Shown: piece after piece, positions 56,298-64,000 of the stretch
Position numbering within the stretch: position 1 is the first letter of the stretch
Layout: the number at the start of each line of letters is the position of its first letter
Origin: Granulimonas faecalis
Lineage (GTDB): Bacteria > Actinomycetota > Coriobacteriia > Coriobacteriales > Atopobiaceae
Reading direction: 5' to 3'
Assembly: GCF_022834715.1 (NCBI RefSeq)
Contig: NZ_BQKC01000002.1
Span: 62,001-126,000, forward strand
Length of the DNA stretch: 64,000 nucleotides
The notes under the pieces: generated by a model
Databases searched by the model: none
What the model was told of the DNA's origin: nothing
What the model saw: only the letters and a program-made list of their open reading frames with translations
Program-made: the position numbers and the translations under genes

Positions 56298-57767
56298 GTG
56301 CCGAATGTGAGGCTCCACGACTACCAGGAGTATTCCAAGGACCTCATCCTGCATAAATCAGGAGTTGGTTTATTCCTAGATATGGGGTTCGGCAAGACCC
56401 TCACCTGCCTCCAGGCCCTCTACGAGATGAACCCGGCCTGCCACACCCTCGTGGTGGCCCCGAAGACCGTGGCCGCGACCACGTGGCCGGCCGAGGTGGA
56501 GAAGTGGGGCTACCCCTTCCGCACCCTGAGCCTCGTGGTGGACGGGCGGGGCAGGACGCTTCCCGGGAAGAAGACCCTGGAGCTCGTGGACGGGCTGGCG
56601 GCGGAGCCCTCCACCCTGTGCTTCCTCAACAAGGAGCGCCTGGCGTCGGTCGTGGCCCACGTCATGGACGACCCCGCGTGCCCCTTCATAGGCACCTGGC
56701 CCTTCCCCGTGGTCATCTTGGACGAGCTCCAGGCCTTCAAGAGCAGCTCCAGCAAGCTCTTCGGCGCCATGGCCAGGGTCCGTCCCCAAGTGGCCAAGAT
56801 CGTGGGCCTCACGGGGACGCCCTCGCCCCAGGGCCTCACGGACCTCTGGCCCGAGCTCTACCTCCTGGATGGGGGAAGGTCCCTGGGCACCTCGGAGGAC
56901 ACCTTCCTGACGACGTTCTTCGCACCCCACGACTACGACCCGGGCCGGGGCAAGAAGAAGATCCGGTTCTGGGACCCGCTGCCCGGGGCTCACGGGGCCG
57001 TCATGGCCCGCATCGCCGACACCTGCGTGTCGGTCGCCAACCCCAACATCAGCCTCCCCGAGGTGACCGTGAACGACATCACCGTGGCCATGGACGCCAA
57101 GGAGCGCGACCTCTACGACGACCTCTTCTACAACTGGACCCTCACCCTCGGCGTCGACGGCCAGGGCAGGCCCGTGGAGGTAGACGTGGTCTCCAAGACG
57201 GTGCTCTCCAACAAGCTCCGCCAGATGGCCTCGGGGGCCCTCTACCTGGGGGACGGCCGCGAGTACGTCCCCATCCACGAGAGGAAGCTCGACGCCCTGG
57301 GACAGGTCTTCGAGGCGAGCACCGCCCCCGTGCTCGTCTGCTACCACTTCAGGAGCGACCTGGACATGATCTGCCGGCGCTTCGGGGTGGCGGGGGACGG
57401 CACCCGCAAGGACACGGCCGTGGAGGTCTTCGACGGCACCGCGGCCATGCTCTCCCGGTGGAACCGGGGTGAGATCGGGCGCCTCCTGATCCAGCCCCAG
57501 AGCGCCGGCCACGGGCTCAACTTCCAGGAGGGCGGCCACACCATGGTCTGGTACACGCTGCCCTGGGCCCTGGAGGTCTACATGCAGGCCAACGCCCGCC
57601 TCGCCCGCCAGGGCCAGCGCCACCCCGTGATCATCCACCGGATCCTGTGCGCCGACACCGTCGACCAGAGGGTCGCCGGAGCCCTCGCGGGCAAACGCGA
57701 GGTCCAGGACTCGGTGCTCCGGGACGTGGCGAGAGACGTCCTCGGCAGGAGGTCGAGGGATGGGTGA
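56298..57767 (+). CDS. SNF2-family DNA helicase/translocase
   Basis: 489 residues from GTG 56298, whose ribosome site is a run of nine G seven bases upstream. Motifs: I LFLDMGFGKTLTCLQAL (about 27), II VVILDELQAFKS (DELQ in place of DEAH), III GLTGTPSPQGLTDLWPELYL, VI region LIQPQSAGHGLNFQEGG and NARLARQGQRHPVIIHRI. Phage- and plasmid-type SNF2 helicases remodel protein-DNA complexes during replication or recombination. It is followed by a likely ssDNA-binding protein and a primase. Confidence 0.9.
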   Translation: MPNVRLHDYQEYSKDLILHKSGVGLFLDMGFGKTLTCLQALYEMNPACHTLVVAPKTVAATTWPAEVEKWGYPFRTLSLVVDGRGRTLPGKKTLELVDGLAAEPSTLCFLNKERLASVVAHVMDDPACPFIGTWPFPVVILDELQAFKSSSSKLFGAMARVRPQVAKIVGLTGTPSPQGLTDLWPELYLLDGGRSLGTSEDTFLTTFFAPHDYDPGRGKKKIRFWDPLPGAHGAVMARIADTCVSVANPNISLPEVTVNDITVAMDAKERDLYDDLFYNWTLTLGVDGQGRPVEVDVVSKTVLSNKLRQMASGALYLGDGREYVPIHERKLDALGQVFEASTAPVLVCYHFRSDLDMICRRFGVAGDGTRKDTAVEVFDGTAAMLSRWNRGEIGRLLIQPQSAGHGLNFQEGGHTMVWYTLPWALEVYMQANARLARQGQRHPVIIHRILCADTVDQRVAGALAGKREVQDSVLRDVARDVLGRRSRDG

Positions 57768-57843
57768 AAAGGACGGCCGATGACGGCCGTCCGGTTGGAG
57801 TTTTGAAGAAGAAGTGCAAGAACGAGCGGAAAGGAACCCCCTT

Positions 57844-58875
57844 ATGCCCAGCGCCTCCCAGAACCTGCTGAACGCCTCCGTCGGCGACTGCGCCATGGTC
57901 CGCGGCACCCTGGCGTACTCCCGCCTCTACGAGCCTCTCCACGGCGAGGCCCTCGAAAAGACCCGCATGTACAACCGCTATGCGAAGGACTACCCCACCT
58001 ACGTGGTCGATGTCATGGACCCCGAGATCATGGCCCAGAACCCCGCAGGCCTCACCCCCCTCGAGGCCTACGTCGCCGAGAAGATCTACCAGAGCAAGGA
58101 CGGCCACAGGCACCTGCGCCTGGAGCCCCGTGCCGCCAACAAGGACTACAAAGTCGACGTGAGCGAGCTCGGCCCCAACGAGCGCCTCTACGACCGGATC
58201 CCCGTCTGCCAGCCCAACGCCGCAGGCACCGGCTACGACAACGTGGAGCTGGTCGGCAACCTCGCCAACAACCTCCCGGTCATGGTCGCCGTCGGGTGCC
58301 ACACCAACAAGAACGGCGAGAAGTACATGAGGCCCGACATGGTGGTCCTGCCCGAGGGCGTGCGCTATTGGGGCAGCGGCAACAACGGCCCCATCGACCT
58401 GTCCGCCTGGGGCATCAACCTCACCAACACGGTCGTGGCCGCCCAGCCCGCCGCGGCCCCGGCGCAGCCCCAGCCCCAGCCGATGTTCGAGCCGGCACCC
58501 CAGCAGGCCTACGTCATCGAGGACCACGACATCGAGTTCCCGCCGACCCCCGCCGAGGCGATGGCCCAGGCGGCGCAGCCGCAGGTGGCGGCCCCCCAGC
58601 CGGTCGCGGTGCCCCCGATGGCCCAGCAGCCCTCCCCCTCCCCGCAGGTCGTGGACATCCAGCAGGTCTTCGCCGAGTACGGCGCCCTGGTGGGGCGCCA
58701 GCAGTCCCGCCTGCCGATGAGTGCCAGCGACATGGCCCGCATGGCCGAGCTCGAGGCCGTCATCAACCAGGCCCAGCAGACCCAGGCCGCACCCGCCGCC
58801 CAGGTCGTCCCCGCGGCGGTCCCCGACGCCCTCCGGGCCACCGTGGGCCTCGGCGGCCCCATGGTCCAGCCCTAA
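57844..58875 (+). CDS. Probable replication-associated protein with Gln/Pro-rich tail
   Basis: 343 residues, ATG 57844. The first 195 residues form a compact domain (GDCAMVRGTLAYSRLYEPLH, YPTYVVDVMDPEIMAQNP, DKDVSELGPNERLYDRIPVC-like segments, VMVAVGCHTNKNGEKYMRPD) that could be a single-strand-binding OB domain; the remainder is Pro/Gln/Ala-rich linker with two predicted helices. Lying between helicase and primase genes, it may be the element's replication SSB or helicase loader. Assignment by context. Confidence 0.6.
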   Translation: MPSASQNLLNASVGDCAMVRGTLAYSRLYEPLHGEALEKTRMYNRYAKDYPTYVVDVMDPEIMAQNPAGLTPLEAYVAEKIYQSKDGHRHLRLEPRAANKDYKVDVSELGPNERLYDRIPVCQPNAAGTGYDNVELVGNLANNLPVMVAVGCHTNKNGEKYMRPDMVVLPEGVRYWGSGNNGPIDLSAWGINLTNTVVAAQPAAAPAQPQPQPMFEPAPQQAYVIEDHDIEFPPTPAEAMAQAAQPQVAAPQPVAVPPMAQQPSPSPQVVDIQQVFAEYGALVGRQQSRLPMSASDMARMAELEAVINQAQQTQAAPAAQVVPAAVPDALRATVGLGGPMVQP

Positions 58876-58891
58876 CCGAACGGAGAGCCCC

Positions 58892-58920
58892 ATGGCCCGC
58901 CCTACCGGGCGGGCCATCCC
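58892..58920 (+). terminator. Terminator-like hairpin before the primase gene
   Basis: ATGGCCCGCCC pairs with GGGCGGGCCAT around taccg, then ccctttac. Confidence 0.7.
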
Positions 58921-58943
58921 TTTACCTGAGACAAGGAGTCCCC

Positions 58944-59855
58944 ATGGCCCTCGAAGTGCTCCGCGCCAGCGCCGCCTGGCCCCTGATCTCCCCCCTCCAC
59001 CGCTGGGCCGCCACCATGCCGGGCAACCCCAAGGTGCCCGTGGCCATGGACTCCTGGGGGACCGACCGACTCCGGGGCAACCGGCACCGCGACGAGACCG
59101 ACTGCGTGGACCTCCCCCGCCTCCTCGACCTGGTGCCCGACGGCACCTCCTATGGCTTCTACCTCGATTCTCGCGAGGCGGGCATCGTGGTCGCAGACAT
59201 CGAGCCGGACTGCCCCGAGGACCTGCGGGAGCGCCTCCTCGACGCACCCTGGGCCTACGGGGAGATCTCGGTCTCCGGCAAGGGCCTCCACCTGCTCTTC
59301 CTCACCGACGACCTCGGCGGGTCCTTCGTGGAGGATGCCGAGCGCCTCCGCTCGGAGAACAACTGGTTCGAGTTCCTCCAGCGCCACTGGGTGACGTTCA
59401 CCGGAAAGGCCCTGGCCAGGGACCCGGGATACGACCTCACCTCCCTTCGGGAGCTGTACGAGGGCTGCCCGACGGCCCTCGGGGGCTCCTCCTCGACGGC
59501 CGCCAGGGACGCTGCAGAGCTGGCCTGTGCCAGGAGGCCCGCCCGCAACTCTTACGAGGGCGACGAGGCCACCCTCATGGCCTACCTCGAGAGACTCGAG
59601 TACGGGCGCTCCCCCGCCGACTTCGGCGACGACCGGTCCACCTACGAGTGGACCCGGATGCGCTGGCTGCTGCACCGCATCCGCGAGTCCCGGGAGTACG
59701 GCGGCCTCGGCAGGTCCCAGGCAGAGGAGATCGCAGCGGAGTGCGCCCGCAGGACCTTCCCCGACGCCTATGAGCGCGAGGTCAAGAAGGGTATCCGCCA
59801 AGGGCTGCCCTGGTTCTCCTGGCTGGCCCAGAGGGCCGCGCAGGGGATTCTCTAG
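58944..59855 (+). CDS. Primase-like protein (AEP/prim-pol family)
   Basis: 303 residues, ATG 58944 behind aaggag. Features of the phage-type prim-pol domain: SYGFYLDSREAGIVVADIEP (acidic pair), ISVSGKGLHLLFLTDD (SGKG-H motif), NWFEFLQRHWVTFTGK (second acidic site and TGK). A helical C-terminus follows. It would lay primers for the element's replication together with the SNF2 and UvrD helicases. Family call is by motif order. Confidence 0.8.
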   Translation: MALEVLRASAAWPLISPLHRWAATMPGNPKVPVAMDSWGTDRLRGNRHRDETDCVDLPRLLDLVPDGTSYGFYLDSREAGIVVADIEPDCPEDLRERLLDAPWAYGEISVSGKGLHLLFLTDDLGGSFVEDAERLRSENNWFEFLQRHWVTFTGKALARDPGYDLTSLRELYEGCPTALGGSSSTAARDAAELACARRPARNSYEGDEATLMAYLERLEYGRSPADFGDDRSTYEWTRMRWLLHRIRESREYGGLGRSQAEEIAAECARRTFPDAYEREVKKGIRQGLPWFSWLAQRAAQGIL

Positions 59856-59858
59856 GGC

Positions 59859-60407
59859 CTAGCGGCAGACCGCGGGAAGGATCACGCAGACCCCGCAGAA
59901 CAGGACCACCATGAGGGCCTCCCCGGCGCTCCCCACGCGGTAGACGCCGTGGTGGCCCCTCTTGTAGCGGTACGGGCCCGACCCCAAGAACCGCTGTGCG
60001 GGCCAGAGCCAGAGCACCCCCTGGCTGGACAGCGAGTCCAGGAAGAGGTGCAGGAGAAACCCGCCGAGGAACCACCAGGGGTATGCACCGAGGCCGCTTG
60101 AGGAGAGCCACCAGCAAGCCGCCCCGACCGAGAGTGCCGCCATGAGGGAGTGGGTAAGGGTCCTGTGGGCAACCCCCAAGGCGGCGAGGGTGAAAGACAC
60201 CGGCCTGAGGCAGCGACCGGCCACCGACGTCTCGGTGTCCACGTCGGGAAGGAGCGAGCCTGCGACGGTCAGGGCGACCGCCAGGGCGCCGGGGGGAGAC
60301 ATGGGGTCCTGACCCATGAGCGTCAAGGCCGCCGCCCCCGCGCAGATGGCCGTGCAGACGTGCCCCGCACCTGTCATGGCAGACCCCACTTTCGGGTTCG
60401 AGTCCAT
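59859..60407 (-). CDS. YdjM/DUF457-type membrane metal-dependent hydrolase
   Basis: 182 residues, ATG 60407. Four hydrophobic helices and the family motifs GSLLPDVDTETSVAG, AHRTLTHSLMAAL and LHLFLDSLSSQGVLWLWP. These proteins are often LexA-regulated and of unknown biochemical role. Oriented opposite to its neighbours and convergent with the primase gene; divergent from the UvrD gene with an AT-rich shared promoter region. Confidence 0.85.
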   Translation of the reverse strand: MDSNPKVGSAMTGAGHVCTAICAGAAALTLMGQDPMSPPGALAVALTVAGSLLPDVDTETSVAGRCLRPVSFTLAALGVAHRTLTHSLMAALSVGAACWWLSSSGLGAYPWWFLGGFLLHLFLDSLSSQGVLWLWPAQRFLGSGPYRYKRGHHGVYRVGSAGEALMVVLFCGVCVILPAVCR

Positions 60408-60445
60408 ATCTTTCGTACCTCAGTTTACTCATGTTCTACTGCGGT

Positions 60446-60474
60446 TTTACAGTTATTGGCACCTTTTCTATACC
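60446..60474 (+). promoter_or_regulatory. Promoter of the UvrD-type helicase gene
   Basis: -35 TTTACA (60446-60451), 17 bases, -10 TATACC (60469-60474), in the only AT-rich stretch between the divergent genes. Confidence 0.55.
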
Positions 60475-60557
60475 TGTGTCGGTCAAAGAGACGAAAATGG
60501 TTTCAGCTCAAGGCGGAAGCCCCGACCACGGGGTGGCCCGACCCTAAGGAGACCCCT

Positions 60558-62267
60558 ATGCACATCGATCAGCGACACGGCCCGGACGGGGCCCTACCAC
60601 CGCGCGTGAGGGAGGCCCTCGACGCCTTCGCCGCCGCGAGGGGGTCCATGGGCACCGTGGCCCTCCCCGTGCCGGAGAGGCCTTGGACACCCACCGAAGA
60701 GCAGCTCCGCTGCGCCCAGGCCTCCGGGCCTGCCACCCTCGTGGTCGCCGGGGCCGGATGCGGCAAGAGTTCCGTGGTGGACATGCGCCTCGACGCCCTT
60801 TCCGCCGCCGGCGTGGAGGCGGCCTCGGTGCTGTGCCTGTCGTTCACCAACGCCGCGGCAGACCACCTGAGGGAGCTCCACCCCGGGGTGCAGTCCCAGA
60901 CGGTCGCGTCGTGGACCAAGGAGCGGTTCGAGGGCGTGGCCCCGGGTGTCGCCCTGGCCCCCGCCGAGACCTTCGCCAACATCACCCAGGCAGACCCCCG
61001 GCTCACCCGCTGCGCCGACATCGTCCGCCAGGGCACCCTAGGGCGCCGCGGGGCGGCGCTGTCCTGCGTGGAGGAGGTCACGGGCGACCCCGACGGGATC
61101 CTCGGCGCCCTCGAGGAGGTGGGCATCGCGGACCTCGTGATGCAGGCCGCCGTCGTGCTCGCCATGAACGGGCGGACGGGATCCGGCGGCATCTCCCACG
61201 TGATCGTGGACGAGGCCCAGGACAACTCCGCCGTCGACCTCCTGCTCGTCCTCTCGTTCTGCACCGCCTACGGGGCATCCCTGTTCATCGTCGGAGACGC
61301 CTGCCAGAGCCTCTACGAGTTCCGCGACGCCTCCCCCGACACGCTTTTGGCCCTCGCGTCCTCCGGTGTCTTCGAGACCCTCACGCTGTCAACCAACTTC
61401 CGGTCCTCCCCCGAGGTGCTGCGCTGCGCCAACGCCCTGCTGGGCGTCATGGAGTCCAACCGGGACTCGAGGATCGTGCTGCGCTGCCCGGAGGGGACCG
61501 ACACCGGGTCGTGCTCGTGGGTGGACTACCGGCACCGCCGGGTGCACCCCCTGCGCAAGGACGTCGCCGGGCAGGTCGTCAGGGCGGCTTGGGAGAAGGC
61601 CACGCAGACCCTGGCCGCCGACGGCTCCGTGGGGCTCCTCGCCAAGACCAACGCCCATGCGGACGAGCTCGCCGAGGCCGCCCGGGAGGCTTGGCCGTGG
61701 GCCCGGGTGGTGCGCCCGGGGAGCCCCCAGAAGGCCCCCGCCACGGTGCTGTCGCGCTACCTGGCGCAGTTCGGCGACGTCGTCTCCCTCATGGAGGGCC
61801 CGGGGCTGGTCCCCATGGTCGAGCGCCATGTGATCGGCCACCTGGGCGACCTCGGCTGCGGGGAGGACCGGGCCACGGCGTCCCAGGTGTCCGCCTGGGC
61901 CTCCTGGGCGATGTCCCAGGGGGTCTCCGACATGCGGGGGCTCACCCGCTCGATCGCCTTCTTCGAGTCGTCGCTGTCGGACGAGACCGACGGGAACCCT
62001 TCCGTCGAGGAGGGCCCCACGGTGGTCTGCACCACGGTCCACGGGGCCAAGGGCCTCGAGTACGACTGCGTGGCGGTACCCCTCAACGCCCTAGACACCG
62101 ACGAGGCGGACCTCCGGTGCGACTACGTGGCCCTGACCCGGGCCCGCAGGCACCTGGTAGCCGTGGGGTGCGTGAGGGAGCCAATGGCCGAGGAGGTGGG
62201 AGAAGCGCCCCTCGGATCCGTGCGGAGGGCATGCAACAGCGACGACGGCGATAAGGGAAACCGTTAG
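60558..62267 (+). CDS. UvrD/PcrA-like superfamily 1 helicase
   Basis: 569 residues, ATG 60558. Motifs: Q/I region TPTEEQLRCAQASGPATLVV then AGAGCGKSSV (Walker A), SFTNAAADHLREL (Ia), ISHVIVDEAQDNSAVD (II), LFIVGDACQSLYEFRDA (III), STNFRSSP (IV), TVHGAKGLEYDCVAVPL (V) and VALTRARRHL (VI). Shorter than housekeeping UvrD; the 2B domain is reduced. Unwinds 3'-tailed duplex in repair, replication restart or plasmid replication. All ATPase residues are present. Confidence 0.92.
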   Translation: MHIDQRHGPDGALPPRVREALDAFAAARGSMGTVALPVPERPWTPTEEQLRCAQASGPATLVVAGAGCGKSSVVDMRLDALSAAGVEAASVLCLSFTNAAADHLRELHPGVQSQTVASWTKERFEGVAPGVALAPAETFANITQADPRLTRCADIVRQGTLGRRGAALSCVEEVTGDPDGILGALEEVGIADLVMQAAVVLAMNGRTGSGGISHVIVDEAQDNSAVDLLLVLSFCTAYGASLFIVGDACQSLYEFRDASPDTLLALASSGVFETLTLSTNFRSSPEVLRCANALLGVMESNRDSRIVLRCPEGTDTGSCSWVDYRHRRVHPLRKDVAGQVVRAAWEKATQTLAADGSVGLLAKTNAHADELAEAAREAWPWARVVRPGSPQKAPATVLSRYLAQFGDVVSLMEGPGLVPMVERHVIGHLGDLGCGEDRATASQVSAWASWAMSQGVSDMRGLTRSIAFFESSLSDETDGNPSVEEGPTVVCTTVHGAKGLEYDCVAVPLNALDTDEADLRCDYVALTRARRHLVAVGCVREPMAEEVGEAPLGSVRRACNSDDGDKGNR

Positions 62268-62312
62268 AACGACCCATTAAAGGGCGAACCACGATGTGTT
62301 TTGGAGGAGACC

Positions 62313-62666
62313 ATGGACAAGACCGAGAAGAAGATGGACGGGCAGACCTACCTCACGTGGTGGGACGAGGCCAGGGAGGTCCCCGCCGTCCACCGGTGGG
62401 CCTACGACGAGATCGAGGCCGCCGCAGGAAGGGCCTTCGTCGGCATGATGTACGGGACGGACGCCCTGGACCCTCTGGACATCGGCGTGCGCGGCCTGAT
62501 CGAGCTCCTCGAGGATGAGGGGGACCTCGACCCCAAGGCCTTGACCTGGAGGGCCGTTGCGGTGGCGGCCTTCGAGAACGCCACCGACCTCATCCCGTAC
62601 CTGCTGGAGACCTACCCCCACTGCATCGACTGGGGCATCGACAGGAATCCGGAAACCGACGAGTAG
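62313..62666 (+). CDS. Hypothetical acidic protein (117 aa)
   Basis: ATG 62313 with ggaggag upstream. Helical and acidic (KKMDGQTYLTWWDEAREVPA, VRGLIELLEDEGDLDPKALT, LIPYLLETYPHCIDWGI). Same strand as the UvrD gene and 45 bases after it. No family recognised. Confidence 0.65.
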   Translation: MDKTEKKMDGQTYLTWWDEAREVPAVHRWAYDEIEAAAGRAFVGMMYGTDALDPLDIGVRGLIELLEDEGDLDPKALTWRAVAVAAFENATDLIPYLLETYPHCIDWGIDRNPETDE

Positions 62667-62686
62667 GGCGCATTGCCCGACCGGGT

Positions 62687-62722
62687 GAGGGGAAGGCCCT
62701 CCGGGACCTTCCCCTCGTTCTG
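62687..62722 (+). terminator. Terminator after the 62313 gene
   Basis: GAGGGGAAGG (62687-62696) pairs with CCTTCCCCTC (62707-62716), followed by gttctg. Confidence 0.8.
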
Positions 62723-62757
62723 TGAGACAATTAAGGTACCTGATAAGGAGGTTTCCC

Positions 62758-63249
62758 ATGGCCGATCAAGAACCGGTTTTCCCGATGATGCCCCTGGAGG
62801 AGTTCGAGGCAGCCGTGAGGGCCCACGAGGAACAGCTCGCGGGTTACGGAATCATGGACCCGCCTGCGATCGAGGTCGCGAGGCCGGCGCGTCTCGAGGA
62901 GAGGCCCTGGCGCTTCTTCTTCCCGGAGCACTGTGCGAAAATCGTGGCCAACAGCCTTAACGGTGCGGGTGCCCACACCGAGGTGGAATACGCCATCTCC
63001 CTCAGCCTGAGAAGGGACGGCACCTTCGAGCGGGGTACGGAGGCCCTTGCCTCCATGAACCTCCCTGTCTGGGCCAAGGACGAAAGGCCGGCCGTCGTCG
63101 CGACGGTGGCACCCAAAGACTGCGTCCGCAGGCTCGCAGATGCGGTCCTGTCCAGCCCCGATGTCGAGAAGTGGGACCGGACGGTCTACGCCCCACGCAG
63201 CTATACGGATGAGGAGTGGCAGGCCTCCCCCTCCGCCCACGAGGACTGA
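62758..63249 (+). CDS. Hypothetical protein (163 aa)
   Basis: ATG 62758 behind aaggagg. Reads MMPLEEFEAAVRAHEEQLAG, RPWRFFFPEHCAKIVANSLN, EVEYAISLSLRRDGTFERGT, then APKDCVRRLADAVL. Soluble, mixed alpha/beta, two cysteines without zinc spacing. It is followed directly by the gene running off the window. Function unknown. Confidence 0.65.
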   Translation: MADQEPVFPMMPLEEFEAAVRAHEEQLAGYGIMDPPAIEVARPARLEERPWRFFFPEHCAKIVANSLNGAGAHTEVEYAISLSLRRDGTFERGTEALASMNLPVWAKDERPAVVATVAPKDCVRRLADAVLSSPDVEKWDRTVYAPRSYTDEEWQASPSAHED

Positions 63250-63252
63250 GCC

Positions 63253-64000
63253 GTGGCCATGCCGGCCGACAGCTTCGGCGCGTTCGACCCGAGAGGCTAC
63301 CTGAGAGACTTTCTCCGCCCGAGGGTGTCCCATATCTCAAGGCATGTCGGCAAGGACCCGTCGTCGCTCATCGACAGGATCTGCGCCGAGCCCGGGTGCA
63401 AGAAGGCATCGTCGTTCGCCCCCTCCATGGACGTCCCGTTGCTGGTGAGAAACTCGCTCAAACTCAACTGGGACCACATAAGGGCCGCCTTCAGCACACG
63501 GGGACGCGACCGTCACGAATACCAGGTGGACCAGCAAGGATGCGGGCTCTCCATCCTGTGGGACGGCTACGGTCTCGTGGCCCGTAAGAGCGACCGGTTC
63601 AAGGTGGTCCTCGCCAAGGACCCGTCCATGAGGTACGGATTCTTCATCATGACCGCCTACCCGACCTTCTCCATGGAAGACCCCGCGGCCCCCGTGGACC
63701 TCGAGAGGGCGCTCCTCGGATCCGCCGCTTTCATGGCCCCCGCCACGGCCCCGGCCGAGGCCCTGAAGAAGGGGGCCATGAGGGCCTCCGCATACCTCGG
63801 CGAGGACATCCCCGTGGTCAGCACCGGGAACACCGTGCAGGCCCTGATACCGGTGTCCGACCGGGCGCTCCCGGAGGTGAGCGTCGCGACGAGGATCGAC
63901 CACGGCCGGATCACCGCGACCCAGTTCACCGCCGTCAGGAGGGGCCCGGACGGGTCCTGCATGATCTGCGGCATCCCCGAGGGCACCGTGGGGATGTCCG
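63253..64000 (+). CDS. Large unidentified protein, 3' end outside the window
   Basis: GTG 63253 (gagg eight bases upstream) or ATG 63259 opens a frame that continues to the window end (at least 249 residues). Sequence: GAFDPRGYLRDFLRPRVSHI, DRICAEPGCKKASSFAPSMD, LLVRNSLKLNWDHIRAAFST, VARKSDRFKVVLAKDPSMRY, GFFIMTAYPTFSMEDP. The RYGFFIMTAYP strand and the His/Arg around it recall small ribonuclease-toxin domains, but this is only a pattern. Codon use is typical, so the gene is real. Confidence 0.6.
   Translation, partial: MAMPADSFGAFDPRGYLRDFLRPRVSHISRHVGKDPSSLIDRICAEPGCKKASSFAPSMDVPLLVRNSLKLNWDHIRAAFSTRGRDRHEYQVDQQGCGLSILWDGYGLVARKSDRFKVVLAKDPSMRYGFFIMTAYPTFSMEDPAAPVDLERALLGSAAFMAPATAPAEALKKGAMRASAYLGEDIPVVSTGNTVQALIPVSDRALPEVSVATRIDHGRITATQFTAVRRGPDGSCMICGIPEGTVGMS

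Overview
The window is very GC-rich, with almost all third codon positions G or C, heavy use of AGG arginine codons and strong GGAGG-type ribosome binding sites. An actinobacterial integration host factor (mIHF, 37.2 kb), a DUF4313 protein, a DUF5067 lipoprotein and type I-C CRISPR repeats point to an Actinomycetota host, most likely a gut or oral Coriobacteriia. No ribosomal, central-metabolic, capsid, terminase, portal or recognisable conjugation gene is present. The content (toxin-antitoxin pairs, restriction-modification, antirestriction, SSBs, helicases, primase, RecJ-like nuclease, one tRNA, an IS200/IS605 element) fits a large plasmid or integrated mobile element better than core chromosome. 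A large phage genome cannot be excluded.

Layout: 0-8.3 kb holds a BrnT-like toxin-antitoxin pair, a three-enzyme restriction island (membrane Mrr-like nuclease, membrane GIY-YIG protein, MmeI-type restriction-methyltransferase with a small ribbon-helix-helix gene) and a VapBC pair. 8.5-10.8 kb holds two type I-C CRISPR arrays with homologous leaders and trailers, separated by a lipoprotein gene and ending at a tRNA-Arg(CCT). 10.9-14.1 kb holds small accessory genes and an intact tnpA/tnpB insertion sequence. 14.2-22.5 kb holds 40-bp direct repeats, a Phd/RelE pair, a Dam-type methyltransferase, a gene with a perfect-palindrome operator, small signalling enzymes and two HipBA modules. 22.9-32.4 kb is an antirestriction island: two ArdC proteins, two tandem Lar-like proteins, a degenerate YraN-like protein, several unknowns and a solitary type I-C-like repeat. 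32.5-36.5 kb is a type I-C Cascade operon (cas5, cas8c with internal cas11c, cas7) followed by an exported EndA-like nuclease. There is no cas3, cas4, cas1 or cas2 in the window. 36.8-47.2 kb holds mIHF, a PD-(D/E)XK-like protein, a broken Fic gene, unknown accessory genes, a SLOG protein and two single-strand-binding proteins. 47.4-49.1 kb is a large non-coding GC-rich block bracketed by an inverted repeat. 49.2-64 kb is a replication/recombination segment (RecJ-like, degenerate tyrosine recombinase, SNF2 helicase, primase-like protein, UvrD helicase), with membrane proteins between.

How it fits together: the element carries its own interference complex and guides, but must borrow Cas3 and the adaptation proteins from the host or use Cascade only for binding. 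It shields itself from host restriction (ArdC, Lar-like, methyltransferases), attacks competitors (restriction enzymes, arrays) and enforces its own retention (BrnT-like, VapBC, Phd/RelE, HipBA). At least four genes (hipA2, ardC2, fic and the 37.8 kb gene) are broken by a single-base change in or beside a G or C run. This is either homopolymer sequencing error or slippage at contingency tracts, and the sequence alone cannot decide.
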